Positions 1-5,695 of a stretch of 6,872 bases of DNA are shown here, in pieces. The DNA lies in the NCBI GenBank assembly GCA_028694405.1, contig JAQUTM010000120.1:1-6872 (forward strand), in the 5' to 3' direction. The position numbers were made by a program, and so were the translations under genes. Under the pieces are notes generated by a model. It was not told the DNA's origin and ran no database searches. It saw only the letters and a list, made by a program, of their open reading frames with translations. Each line of letters begins with the position of its first letter. Positions within the stretch are counted from its first letter, which is position 1. This stretch comes from Oscillospiraceae bacterium. Its GTDB lineage: Bacteria; Bacillota; Clostridia; Oscillospirales; Ruminococcaceae.

Positions 1-120
1 CCACGCAGAACACAAGTTTAAAGTGACTCCGTCTTCTTTCTTCGTTCAAGGATATTTCTGATGATTGTATCTGGATCTTTCTCCAGTATCGCTCTCCTCT
101 CCTTTGTCCAATCACCTCGC
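1..120. other. Unidentified sequence abutting the broken end of yqfD
   Basis: This stretch replaces the second half of yqfD. It is about 44% GC, slightly richer than the AT-rich surroundings. No YqfD-like sequence is visible in any frame. Two short readings are possible. On the minus strand, a 35-codon frame runs from an ATG at 125 to a TAA at 18-20 and encodes a charged, basic peptide (it includes RAILEKDPDTIIRNILERRK). On the plus strand, a frame enters from the left edge and stops at 59-61, as the end of a gene would (tail KFKVTPSSFFVQGYF). I recognise neither. A weak 5-bp hairpin lies at 71-86. It may be the edge of a mobile element, a rearrangement product or an assembly chimera. Confidence 0.4.
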
Positions 121-741
121 CTCATACACTTCCATTTCGGTAATAATACCGTCACAAGCAGCAACAATATCACACACTTCTTTGGTTAAAATAGGAGGTT
201 TGTTGGTAATGTTGCCTGCCTCTACAATAACTTTTCCACGTACAAAATTTAAAGAGGCCCAAGCATACTCCGGCATAGACAATAAAATTTGTTGTTGTGC
301 TATTTCCAAGTCTTCCTGTGCAGCTTTTTTGCCTGTAAAAATATTGTTTTGATATAAAATACGCTCTATTTGTGTTTGTTGTGCTTGCGGAATTTGGTAG
401 TACACAATGTTCCATATAAAGTTTTCAAACAGATAAGGCAATAGAATAAAAAGAGCTGCACCAACTGCCAAGCCGTAGCGACCCTTTAATTTGTATGCAG
501 TAAAGCAAATACCTTGTTTTTTTATACATTGCAGCGTACAATGACTTTTTCGCGCAAGCCTATGCAGCTTTTTATAATAGCGAGCCGGTACGCTTGCCGT
601 AAGCTGAAATGAAACATTTTTTATATTTTGGATTGGAATGTTATTTTCCATACAACGGTTTAAAAACTGCTCACAACTTCCGTTTTTTACGCAAAATGTT
701 ACACTTCCCCACAACAGTGTCCAAAAGCTGTGCTTATTCAC
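112..741 (-). CDS. yqfD: Sporulation protein YqfD, interrupted (N-terminal half only)
   Basis: This is the front half of YqfD, a mother-cell sporulation membrane protein whose biochemical role is poorly defined. The start is GTG at 741 with AGGGCGG 8 bases upstream. The 209 residues show a soluble N-terminal part (1-85), one hydrophobic segment at about 88-110 and the beginning of the outer domain, ending in the family-like stretch CDGIITEMEVYE (190-206). YqfD proteins are normally about 390-400 residues, and after this stretch the family continues with a Gly-rich VKxGDxVxxGxxLVSG-type segment. Here the frame runs into three unrelated residues and a TGA at 112-114. No other frame in 1-120 resumes the family sequence, so a simple frameshift does not explain it. 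The gene is 17 bases after yqfC and clearly co-transcribed. Family assignment is fairly sure; whether the gene is dead, rearranged during development or misassembled is open. Confidence 0.8.
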   Translation of the reverse strand: MNKHSFWTLLWGSVTFCVKNGSCEQFLNRCMENNIPIQNIKNVSFQLTASVPARYYKKLHRLARKSHCTLQCIKKQGICFTAYKLKGRYGLAVGAALFILLPYLFENFIWNIVYYQIPQAQQTQIERILYQNNIFTGKKAAQEDLEIAQQQILLSMPEYAWASLNFVRGKVIVEAGNITNKPPILTKEVCDIVAACDGIITEMEVYEAR

Positions 742-758
742 TTGTTATACCGCCCTTT

Positions 759-1058
759 TTATTTATTATAAATAAATCGCACATCAAAAACTGTGCCAGA
801 TACACTTACAAGATTTTTGCTTAAAGTATGCATGACTAATTTATCTCCCGTAACCGATACGCACACGTTACCCATATTAAACTCAATGGTATTTTCATCA
901 TAATAAGTTACAGCCTTACAATTTTCTAATTGAATATGCCCTTTTGCGTTTATTACTAAAAACGACTGTGTATACATATCAGTAGGAGGCATTTGAAATG
1001 CCTCCTTAACTGCATGAAACAGGGCATGCTTTTCCTTTACTTTTCTTTTTTTGCTCAT
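759..1058 (-). CDS. yqfC: Sporulation protein YqfC (YabP/YqfC family)
   Basis: This is a 99-residue member of the YabP/YqfC family, small proteins made in the mother cell during sporulation and usually encoded just before yqfD, as here. After a basic N-terminus (residues 2-10) comes the family pattern: a MPPTDMY segment (23-29) matching the usual LP.DV, then FLVINAKGHIQLENCKAV (33-50) matching the I...G...IENYKGI core. Two beta-rich repeats follow (VCVSVTGDKLVM and LVSVSGTVFDVRF). The ATG at 1058 is preceded by GAGGAG about 10 bases upstream. The length is normal for the family. In Bacillus subtilis yqfC is controlled by sigma-E; no clear sigma-E promoter could be read in the 63-base spacer here. 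The identification rests on sequence pattern and on the neighbouring yqfD. Confidence 0.88.
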   Translation of the reverse strand: MSKKRKVKEKHALFHAVKEAFQMPPTDMYTQSFLVINAKGHIQLENCKAVTYYDENTIEFNMGNVCVSVTGDKLVMHTLSKNLVSVSGTVFDVRFIYNK

Positions 1059-1121
1059 TTGCCCCGCTCCTCTACTAAAGAAGTCATTCTAGAACATATA
1101 TATAACAAAAGGGGGCTTCTT
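1059..1121. promoter_or_regulatory. Divergent spacer between yqfC and ylbJ-like gene
   Basis: These 63 bases must hold the promoters of both divergent sporulation genes. The centre (about 1095-1105) is a TA-rich run, CATATATATAAC, whose CATATATA resembles the CATACAnT minus-10 box of sigma-E promoters on the plus strand. No convincing minus-35 partner is visible, so the assignment is weak. The ribosome sites of both genes flank this run. Confidence 0.35.
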
Positions 1122-2201
1122 ATGTATAAGAAAATTACAGAAAAAAGCTTTTTATTTTTTTTTGCGGCATTTGTGTGCTTGTTGGCATTGGGCATTTTTT
1201 TTAAACCGGCAGATGCTGTTGCCGCTATCGTAACGGGCCTTAAAAATTGTTATTATAAAGTTATACCTGCGCTTTTCCCCTTTTTTATTGTGACAGCTTT
1301 GGTAATGAACACACCTTTAAAAAATATTTTCGGATTTGTTTTTTTGCCTTACACGCGCCTGCTTAAAATAAACACACCGGCAGCCGCCAGTACGTTGCTG
1401 CTTGGCTTTTTAGGCGGGTTTGCCGTAGCGGGAAAATCCATCGATATTTTATACCGCACAAATCAGATAAATGAAAAACAGGCCGCTTTATTATTGTGCT
1501 GCTGTGTCGGTGCAGGCCCGTCTTTTGTAATAAGCAGTGTGGGATATTTGATGTTTAATAACCTAAAAATAGGAATTTTTCTGTTTTTAAGCTTAACACT
1601 TGCCTCTCTGTTTACGGGTGTACTTATGAAATTTGTATTAGGAAATACAGCAGAAGCTGTATCTTGGCATGAACCGCAAAATGATAGCCGCTCTTATTCT
1701 TCTGTATTTACAGGTGCAGTGGCAGGCGCGGTAGACAGCAGTTTGATTATCTGCGCCTATGTCACTCTTTTTACTTATATTTTAGCAGTTTTGCCTTTGC
1801 CCAAACAAGGCGTGACAGCGTTATTCTGCACCATCTTTTTAGAAGTAACCAACGGCTGCATCAGTGCGGCCCAATTTGGGAATATCTACTGGTGCGTTGG
1901 CGCATTAAGCGTATTGGGCTGTAGTGTATTTTTGCAGCTTCGCGCCTTGGTGAGTGAAAACATCAGTTTAATGCCTTTAGCTGTTTCCCGTTTTATACAT
2001 CTACCTTTCTCTATCAGCATTTGCTGGCTTTTTCTACGTCTTTTTCCGCAAGAAATCTCCGCAAGTGCAAATTTTTCTTCTGAAGTGCTGCAAGAGCATT
2101 TTTCACTTCCTCCTGATTTGTGTTTGTTGCTTTTTGTATTTGCAGCGGTAGTAGCTTACGAAATTATGCCTAACAAGGTATTTACGAATACAAAAAAATG
2201 A
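1122..2201 (+). CDS. ylbJ: YlbJ-like sporulation integral membrane protein
   Basis: This is a 359-residue multi-pass membrane protein of the nucleoside-recognition (Gate) type, closest to sporulation protein YlbJ. The start is ATG at 1122, with AGGGGG 6 bases upstream; longer readings from further left overlap the divergent yqfC and have no ribosome site. Hydrophobic segments lie near residues 9-27, 45-62, 88-104, 120-142, 148-173, 205-224, 232-245, 256-275, 288-307 and 332-347. Family-like landmarks are VIPALFPFFIV (47-57), GFLGGFAVAGK (95-105), the Cys-rich CCCVGAGPSFVISSVG (126-141), LEVTNGC (240-246) and SRFIHLPFS (289-297). YlbJ in B. subtilis is a sigma-E-dependent protein needed for spore cortex formation. 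The Gly-Tyr-Pro-x-Gly-Ala-Lys loop usual in YlbJ appears here as GGFAVAGK, so this is a diverged member. It sits opposite yqfC, which supports a sporulation role. Confidence 0.75.
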   Translation: MYKKITEKSFLFFFAAFVCLLALGIFFKPADAVAAIVTGLKNCYYKVIPALFPFFIVTALVMNTPLKNIFGFVFLPYTRLLKINTPAAASTLLLGFLGGFAVAGKSIDILYRTNQINEKQAALLLCCCVGAGPSFVISSVGYLMFNNLKIGIFLFLSLTLASLFTGVLMKFVLGNTAEAVSWHEPQNDSRSYSSVFTGAVAGAVDSSLIICAYVTLFTYILAVLPLPKQGVTALFCTIFLEVTNGCISAAQFGNIYWCVGALSVLGCSVFLQLRALVSENISLMPLAVSRFIHLPFSISICWLFLRLFPQEISASANFSSEVLQEHFSLPPDLCLLLFVFAAVVAYEIMPNKVFTNTKK

Positions 2202-2234
2202 CCTATAATAATAAAGAAGGGACGTGAAAATCAC

Positions 2235-2453
2235 ATGGCCAAATACATACTTTTTGGAGCAGAGATTGAGCCCGCTTGCCAGTATTGTGAATATGGTCGT
2301 TTGGCAGCTGATAAAAAAATGATTTTATGCAAAAAGAAAGGCATTGTTTCCCCATTTTACAGTTGCAAAAAGTTTTTTTACGACCCTTTAAAACGCATAC
2401 CGCGCCGGCAGCCGCGTTTACCTCAATTTACCAGAGAAGATTTTTTACTATAA
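2235..2453 (+). CDS. Small four-cysteine protein, function unknown
   Basis: This 72-residue protein begins 33 bases after the ylbJ-like gene and ends just before the shared terminator, so it is probably co-transcribed. The ATG at 2235 has AAGGGA about 12 bases upstream, a rather long spacing; no better in-frame start is nearby. Four cysteines are arranged C15-x2-C18-x13-C32-x11-C44, followed by a basic FFYDPLKRIPRRQPR stretch (47-61) and an acidic-aromatic end (EDFLL). I have the impression of a conserved clostridial small protein but cannot name the family. The cysteine spacing would suit a zinc ribbon or knuckle; an iron-sulphur cluster is possible but less likely. No signal peptide or membrane segment is seen. 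Confidence 0.75.
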   Translation: MAKYILFGAEIEPACQYCEYGRLAADKKMILCKKKGIVSPFYSCKKFFYDPLKRIPRRQPRLPQFTREDFLL

Positions 2454-2454
2454 A

Positions 2455-2488
2455 AAAACAGCAAGAGAATTTCATCTCTTGCTGTTTT
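2455..2488. terminator. Bidirectional rho-independent terminator
   Basis: A perfect 14-bp stem (2455-2468 with 2475-2488) encloses the 6-base loop ATTTCA. On the plus strand it is followed by TTTTAT, ending the ylbJ-like/small-protein transcript. On the minus strand it runs into seven Ts, serving the membrane-protein gene that ends at 2525. It lies 2 bases after the plus-strand stop codon. Confidence 0.92.
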
Positions 2489-2524
2489 ATATTACGACAA
2501 TATTGGTTGTACTTGAGATAACTG

Positions 2525-2884
2525 TTAAATCAGCATTTGGGCATTGTTGATAAGCGCATAGGTAAGCAAAAGACAATAACACCCCATAAAAATAATATAC
2601 ACGGTTCGCCGTTTAGCCGCTTTGATTTTTAATGAGCCTATTCCTATACAAATACACGCTACAGCTAACCCACTTACATCTATAAAAATGCGCAGCAGAG
2701 CAAATGAGAATTCCGGCATAAAAGAAAACAACAATTTAGATAGCGGAATACTGATAATATGTGTTACGGGAATGATTAAAACAGGTAAAAACATTCCAAC
2801 CAGCTTTATATTGCCTGTGCGTACAAATACAATCAAAAATGCAGCCACCACCATAGCAATGATAGCTAAACTTTCTACTAACAT
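2525..2884 (-). CDS. Small four-helix membrane protein, function unknown
   Basis: This 119-residue protein is almost entirely hydrophobic, with likely membrane helices at about 4-21, 28-46, 61-84 and 94-113. A basic loop, LKIKAAKRRT (85-94), lies between the last two and is probably cytoplasmic. The ATG at 2884 has a very strong ribosome site (AAGGAGGG about 6 bases upstream), which makes the gene credible despite having no recognised domain. It stands alone: it is read toward the terminator at 2455-2488 and its start faces away from the tRNA gene. I do not recognise the family. Such proteins in clostridia are often sporulation-associated or conserved hypotheticals, but nothing here shows the role. 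Confidence 0.72.
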   Translation of the reverse strand: MLVESLAIIAMVVAAFLIVFVRTGNIKLVGMFLPVLIIPVTHIISIPLSKLLFSFMPEFSFALLRIFIDVSGLAVACICIGIGSLKIKAAKRRTVYIIFMGCYCLLLTYALINNAQMLI

Positions 2885-2906
2885 GTTACACCCTCCTTTT
2901 TATTTC

Positions 2907-2935
2907 ATTTTAATATAAGCTTAACATAACCGCAA
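2907..2935 (-). promoter_or_regulatory. Candidate promoter for the small membrane protein gene
   Basis: On the minus strand TTGCGG (2935-2930) and TAAAAT (2912-2907) are separated by 17 bases, 23 bases before the start codon. The minus-10 box is good (5 of 6) and the minus-35 box poor (3 of 6), so this is only a candidate. Confidence 0.35.
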
Positions 2936-2968
2936 GTGGTGTTTTACTGTTTATTTTTATATTTTCTC

Positions 2969-2996
2969 TTGACTATCAACAAAAAAACCTTATAAT
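2969..2996 (+). promoter_or_regulatory. Strong sigma-A promoter of the tRNA-Thr gene
   Basis: TTGACT (2969-2974) and a perfect TATAAT (2991-2996) are separated by 16 bases. The tRNA begins 18 bases after the minus-10 box. This near-consensus arrangement is typical of stable-RNA genes. Confidence 0.85.
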
Positions 2997-3013
2997 AAAT
3001 AAAGTATCCATTA

Positions 3014-3089
3014 GCTTGTGTAGCACAGCTGGCAGTGCAGCTCATTCGTAATGAGCAGGTCGTCCGTTCGAACCGGATCACAAGCTCCA
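3014..3089 (+). tRNA. tRNA-Thr (anticodon CGU)
   Basis: The full cloverleaf can be folded by eye. The acceptor stem is GCTTGTG/CACAAGC (3014-3020 with 3079-3085) and the D stem GCAC/GTGC. The anticodon stem GCTCA/TGAGC holds the loop TTCGTAA, with anticodon CGT at 3047-3049. The T stem GTCCG/CGGAT has one G-U pair and holds the loop TTCGAAC. The discriminator is T (3086) and the 3' CCA is encoded (3087-3089). A U at the discriminator is acceptable for threonine tRNA in Gram-positive bacteria. It reads ACG codons. The gene is a single-tRNA unit with its own promoter and terminator. Confidence 0.95.
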
Positions 3090-3127
3090 AGGCTTCTGTT
3101 ATAATTAACAGAAGCCTTATTTTTTTT
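3089..3127 (+). terminator. Rho-independent terminator of tRNA-Thr
   Basis: A perfect 12-bp stem (3089-3100 with 3107-3118) with loop ATAATT is followed by a run of eight Ts (3120-3127). It starts on the last base of the tRNA CCA end, so there is almost no 3' trailer. Confidence 0.93.
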
Positions 3128-3319
3128 ATAGCTTTCCCAAAAATGCAGCAACTTTCAATCCGGAATTATTTATTGTTTTGTTAAATATTGTATGAAGATG
3201 ACATCTTGGTACTACTAAAAGCTGCGACATCAGCCCTGTAAATGTTCCCTCTTTTAAAACCAGATAATAGATTGCAGTATATTTCGCTAAATTCTGAAAA
3301 TGCGAAACATACTGCAATG
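3128..3319. other. Gene-free spacer between tRNA terminator and galK terminator
   Basis: About 190 bases lie here with no convincing gene. A minus-strand frame (3126-3335, 69 codons) is open, but its only upstream start, a GTG, lies inside the galK terminator stem and has no ribosome site. The stretch holds a short palindrome, AAGATGACATCTT, near 3195 and the long stem-loop described separately at 3271-3318. Confidence 0.5.
3271..3318 (-). repeat. 17-bp stem-loop downstream of galK
   Basis: Bases 3271-3287 pair with 3302-3318 around a 14-base loop. On the plus strand one position is an A-C mismatch (3281/3308). In minus-strand RNA the same position is a G-U pair, so the stem is continuous only in the galK direction. 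It lies 2 bases beyond the galK terminator stem on the leftward transcript and has no T-run of its own. It could stabilise read-through RNA, belong to a small RNA, or be a remnant of a repeat element. Confidence 0.6.
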
Positions 3320-3357
3320 AAAAAGTCTCACTCACATTATTGTGAGTGAGACTTTTT
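3320..3357 (-). terminator. Strong rho-independent terminator of galK
   Basis: A perfect 17-bp stem (3320-3336 with 3341-3357) with a 4-base loop begins a few bases after the galK stop codon. In the minus direction the stem ends in a run of five Ts. The plus direction also ends in six Ts, so it may stop transcription both ways. Confidence 0.92.
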
Positions 3358-3360
3358 TGA

Positions 3361-4659
3361 TTATAAGCTTTGTGTTACTTCTACTGCTCCGTAATTACGC
3401 ACACTCAATACATAGCAGCTGTTCGCACCAAATACGCTTTCCACTGCGGCAATGTATTCCTCCAAAGCGCTGTTCGGCACAAAAGCTTGTATGGTTCCTG
3501 CAAAGCCGCCGCCTTGTAAACGCCACGCTCCTTTGCCGTTTAACACTTTTTGAGAAACTGCAACACCCAAGGCTACACCTTGTTCGGTTGGCTTTTTAAC
3601 GGCATAGGCGTTCTGATTATACTCAAAACTGGAATGTCCACCCTCTATTATCAGCTTTAAAAAATCTTCAAATCGATTTTCGCGTACGGCATTGCATAAT
3701 TCTACAGCACGGTTACAGTCGGCAAAAAAGTGGATAGCACGCAGCACGGCACGGTCTCCTGTCTGTGTACGCACCTGGGCAATATTGGCAAAAAATGCTG
3801 TTTCATCTACTTCACGCAATACTTTTTTTCCAAAAAATGCCGCTACTTCTTCCATTTCAAAACGAATGGCACCATACTCCTCTGTCAAATCTGCATGGCT
3901 GCCTTTTGTATCTGTAATACACAAATTAAAACCATATTGCTCTAAATCAAAAGACACGTTTTCTACAATGGGATTTTCCGGGTTTTTAAAATCTATTGTA
4001 ATAGCACTTCCGCAAGAGCATGCAGTTTGATCCATCAAACCGCTCGGTTTACCAAAATAGACATTTTCCGCGTACTGGCTTATCTGGGCAATTTCTACCG
4101 GACTAAATTTATTATTGTTGTATAGACCGTTAAAAACAGCACCTATTTCTACTTCAAAGGCGGCGCTGGAGGATAAACCGGAACCGCGCAGCACGTCACT
4201 TGTAGTATAGGCATCAAACCCGCCTATTTTACCGCCGCGCTGTACAATTCCTGCGGCAACACCTCTTACCAATGCAGAGCTTCTTCCCTTTTCATTTTCA
4301 TGTATGGACAAGTCTGATATATCAACAACGTCCATATTATCAAAGCCTTCGCTTTTTACGCGCACAGTGGTATCCGAATTTAAAGAAACAACTCCGATAA
4401 TATCTAAGCTTACAGCAGCAGCCATAACAATACCATGATTATGGTCTGTGTGATTGCCGCCGATTTCTGTACGTCCCGGGGTACTAAAAAAGGTAATTTC
4501 TCTCTCTGTACCAAAAAATGCCGCAAACTGGTTAATCGCTTCCATATAGCGGCGACGCTGTTTTTCAATTATGTTGGAATGGTTTGTATACAAATGTCCA
4601 AAAGCAGTGTCAAATTTGCCCTGTTCAATTAAACTGATAGCCTCATTAATTTTCAACAA
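3361..4659 (-). CDS. galK: Galactokinase-family sugar kinase (GHMP)
   Basis: This GHMP-superfamily kinase of 432 residues most likely phosphorylates galactose at C1 with ATP in the cytoplasm, the first step of the Leloir pathway. Motif 1 is GRTEIGGNHTDHN (62-74). Motif 2, the ATP phosphate loop, is LRGSGLSSSAAFE (157-169). The catalytic Asp is D210 in GLMDQ. Motif 3 is LQGGGFAGT (381-389). The protein is longer than the usual ~390 residues because of an N-terminal extension of about 40 residues, which I recall from clostridial members. Motif 1 departs from the canonical GRVNLIGEHTDYN at several places, including Glu to Asn at the residue that contacts galactose, so substrate choice is less certain. 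The start is TTG at 4659 (TTG at 4656 also possible), supported by AGGAGG 6 bases upstream. It is divergent from the AraC gene and ends in its own terminator. Confidence 0.9.
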   Translation of the reverse strand: MLKINEAISLIEQGKFDTAFGHLYTNHSNIIEKQRRRYMEAINQFAAFFGTEREITFFSTPGRTEIGGNHTDHNHGIVMAAAVSLDIIGVVSLNSDTTVRVKSEGFDNMDVVDISDLSIHENEKGRSSALVRGVAAGIVQRGGKIGGFDAYTTSDVLRGSGLSSSAAFEVEIGAVFNGLYNNNKFSPVEIAQISQYAENVYFGKPSGLMDQTACSCGSAITIDFKNPENPIVENVSFDLEQYGFNLCITDTKGSHADLTEEYGAIRFEMEEVAAFFGKKVLREVDETAFFANIAQVRTQTGDRAVLRAIHFFADCNRAVELCNAVRENRFEDFLKLIIEGGHSSFEYNQNAYAVKKPTEQGVALGVAVSQKVLNGKGAWRLQGGGFAGTIQAFVPNSALEEYIAAVESVFGANSCYVLSVRNYGAVEVTQSL

Positions 4660-4685
4660 AATCAGCCTCCTTTTTATTTACTTTT

Positions 4686-4713
4686 ATTATAGCAAATACA
4701 CAAAAAAAGTAAA
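4686..4713 (-). promoter_or_regulatory. Promoter of galK
   Basis: On the minus strand, TTTACT (4713-4708) and a perfect TATAAT (4691-4686) are separated by 16 bases. A TGC just before the minus-10 box makes it an extended minus-10 promoter. The ribosome site AGGAGG (4671-4666) follows 14 bases later, giving a short leader. No riboswitch-like structure is seen. Confidence 0.7.
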
Positions 4714-4735
4714 AACTAATTTTTTGCGCTTTAAC

Positions 4736-4765
4736 ATGGACTTTTGTTTCTTTTTCTGATATGAT
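4736..4765 (+). promoter_or_regulatory. Candidate promoter of the AraC-family gene
   Basis: TGGACT (4736-4741) and TATGAT (4760-4765) are separated by 18 bases, with TGA forming an extended minus-10. An alternative is TTGTTT (4744) with TATAAA (4765), spaced by only 15 bases. A 10-bp palindrome, ACATATATGT (4780-4789), lies between the promoter and the gene and could be an operator, though such AT-rich palindromes also arise by chance. Confidence 0.5.
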
Positions 4766-4825
4766 ATAAATAATATTTCACATATATGTAACCAATCTAT
4801 AAACAGTATGAATGGAGTTGATTTT

Positions 4826-5674
4826 TTGTCCGCCACTTATAAAGAATCTTTTAAGCAGTCTAACATTGAAAATGTTGAGCTTAGCATTTATAACTGTGGT
4901 TTGCAGAGTTGTGATGCCGGTTATACATGGGGGCCCGGTGTGCGTGACCATTATCTCATTCACTACGTTGTAAGCGGAAAGGGCACCTACACTGTGAAAA
5001 ATACTGTTTATCATTTGCAGGCAGGCGATGTGTTTTTGGCTAAGCCCTCCGAATTGATTACTTATTCTGCGGATAAGGACGACCCGTGGGAATATTATTG
5101 GGTAGGCTTTAACGGAAGTTGTGCTAATAAGCTGGTAGGCCGCTTACCCTTTGCCGAAAGTGCTCCTGTTCATCATTGTAAAAATGCTGAGAAAATTAAA
5201 GAAGCGCTTTATAGTATTTTTCTTTCTCGCGGGCCTGAAGTACGCAACGAAGTGCTCATGGTTGGATACCTGTATATTTTTATTGCCGAGCTGATGAAAG
5301 AAGGTATTACAACAGAGTCTCACCCCGCTACTTCCAGTTCTCAATATGTACTAAACGCCATAAAATATGTACAATTTAACTATTCTCATGATATAAGCAT
5401 TGACGATATTGCTAAAGCCGTTGGCGTAAGCCGCAGCCATTTGTATCGTGTGTTTATGAGTAACGTAAATCAATCTCCTATCGATTATCTGACTTCTTAC
5501 CGTATAAATGAAGCCTGTTCTTTGCTAAAAAAATCTCAACTTTCTATTGCGGAAATTGCGGTTTCTGTAGGATTTTTTGATCAATTTTATTTTTCACGGG
5601 TATTTAAAAAAAGTAAAGGTGTGCCCCCCAGCAAGTATATTGGCTCTGCTGCAGATGTTGGCACTGAAAAATAA
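4826..5674 (+). CDS. AraC-family transcriptional regulator
   Basis: This is a cytoplasmic sugar-type AraC regulator of about 282 residues. The N-terminal half is an AraC-type cupin: HYLIHYVVSGKGTYTV, then the HLQAGDVFLAKPSELITY turn, and WEYYWVGF. The C-terminal half holds two helix-turn-helix units, ISIDDIAKAVGVSRSHLYRVF (about 190-210) and LSIAEIAVSVGFFDQFYFSRVF (about 240-261), ending in the family tail KSKGVPPSKY. An ATG at 4808 is in frame but has no ribosome site. GGAG at 4814-4817 is 8 bases before the in-frame TTG at 4826, so I prefer that start. The gene is divergent from galK and 21 bases before the lipoprotein gene. It probably senses a sugar through the cupin domain and controls galK and/or its own operon. 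The inducer cannot be read from the sequence. Confidence 0.9.
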   Translation: MSATYKESFKQSNIENVELSIYNCGLQSCDAGYTWGPGVRDHYLIHYVVSGKGTYTVKNTVYHLQAGDVFLAKPSELITYSADKDDPWEYYWVGFNGSCANKLVGRLPFAESAPVHHCKNAEKIKEALYSIFLSRGPEVRNEVLMVGYLYIFIAELMKEGITTESHPATSSSQYVLNAIKYVQFNYSHDISIDDIAKAVGVSRSHLYRVFMSNVNQSPIDYLTSYRINEACSLLKKSQLSIAEIAVSVGFFDQFYFSRVFKKSKGVPPSKYIGSAADVGTEK

Positions 5675-5695
5675 TATTTGGAGTTTTTGTTTCTT

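Noticed and set aside
18..125. Simple frameshift in yqfD, with the 35-codon minus frame as its continuation
   Set aside because: The peptide is basic and helical-looking and ends after 35 codons; it lacks the Gly-rich segment that follows this point in YqfD proteins.
993..1121. N-terminal extension of the ylbJ-like gene by 43 codons
   Set aside because: It overlaps the divergent yqfC start and has no ribosome site, whereas ATG 1122 has AGGGGG at ideal spacing and starts a typical membrane-protein N-terminus.
3014..3089. tRNA-Thr as an integration site for a mobile element
   Set aside because: No duplicated tRNA 3' end, integrase gene or composition change is seen beside it.
3126..3335. Minus-strand 69-codon frame between the tRNA and galK
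   Set aside because: Its GTG start lies in the galK terminator stem without a ribosome site, the frame also spans a long inverted repeat, and the peptide resembles nothing I know.
3692..4030. Plus-strand frame of 112 codons inside galK
   Set aside because: It is antisense to a strongly conserved kinase, shows no recognisable protein and has no ribosome site.
4719..4737. Catabolite-responsive element (cre) upstream of galK
   Set aside because: TTAAAGCG gives half of the consensus but the second half does not match; too weak to call.
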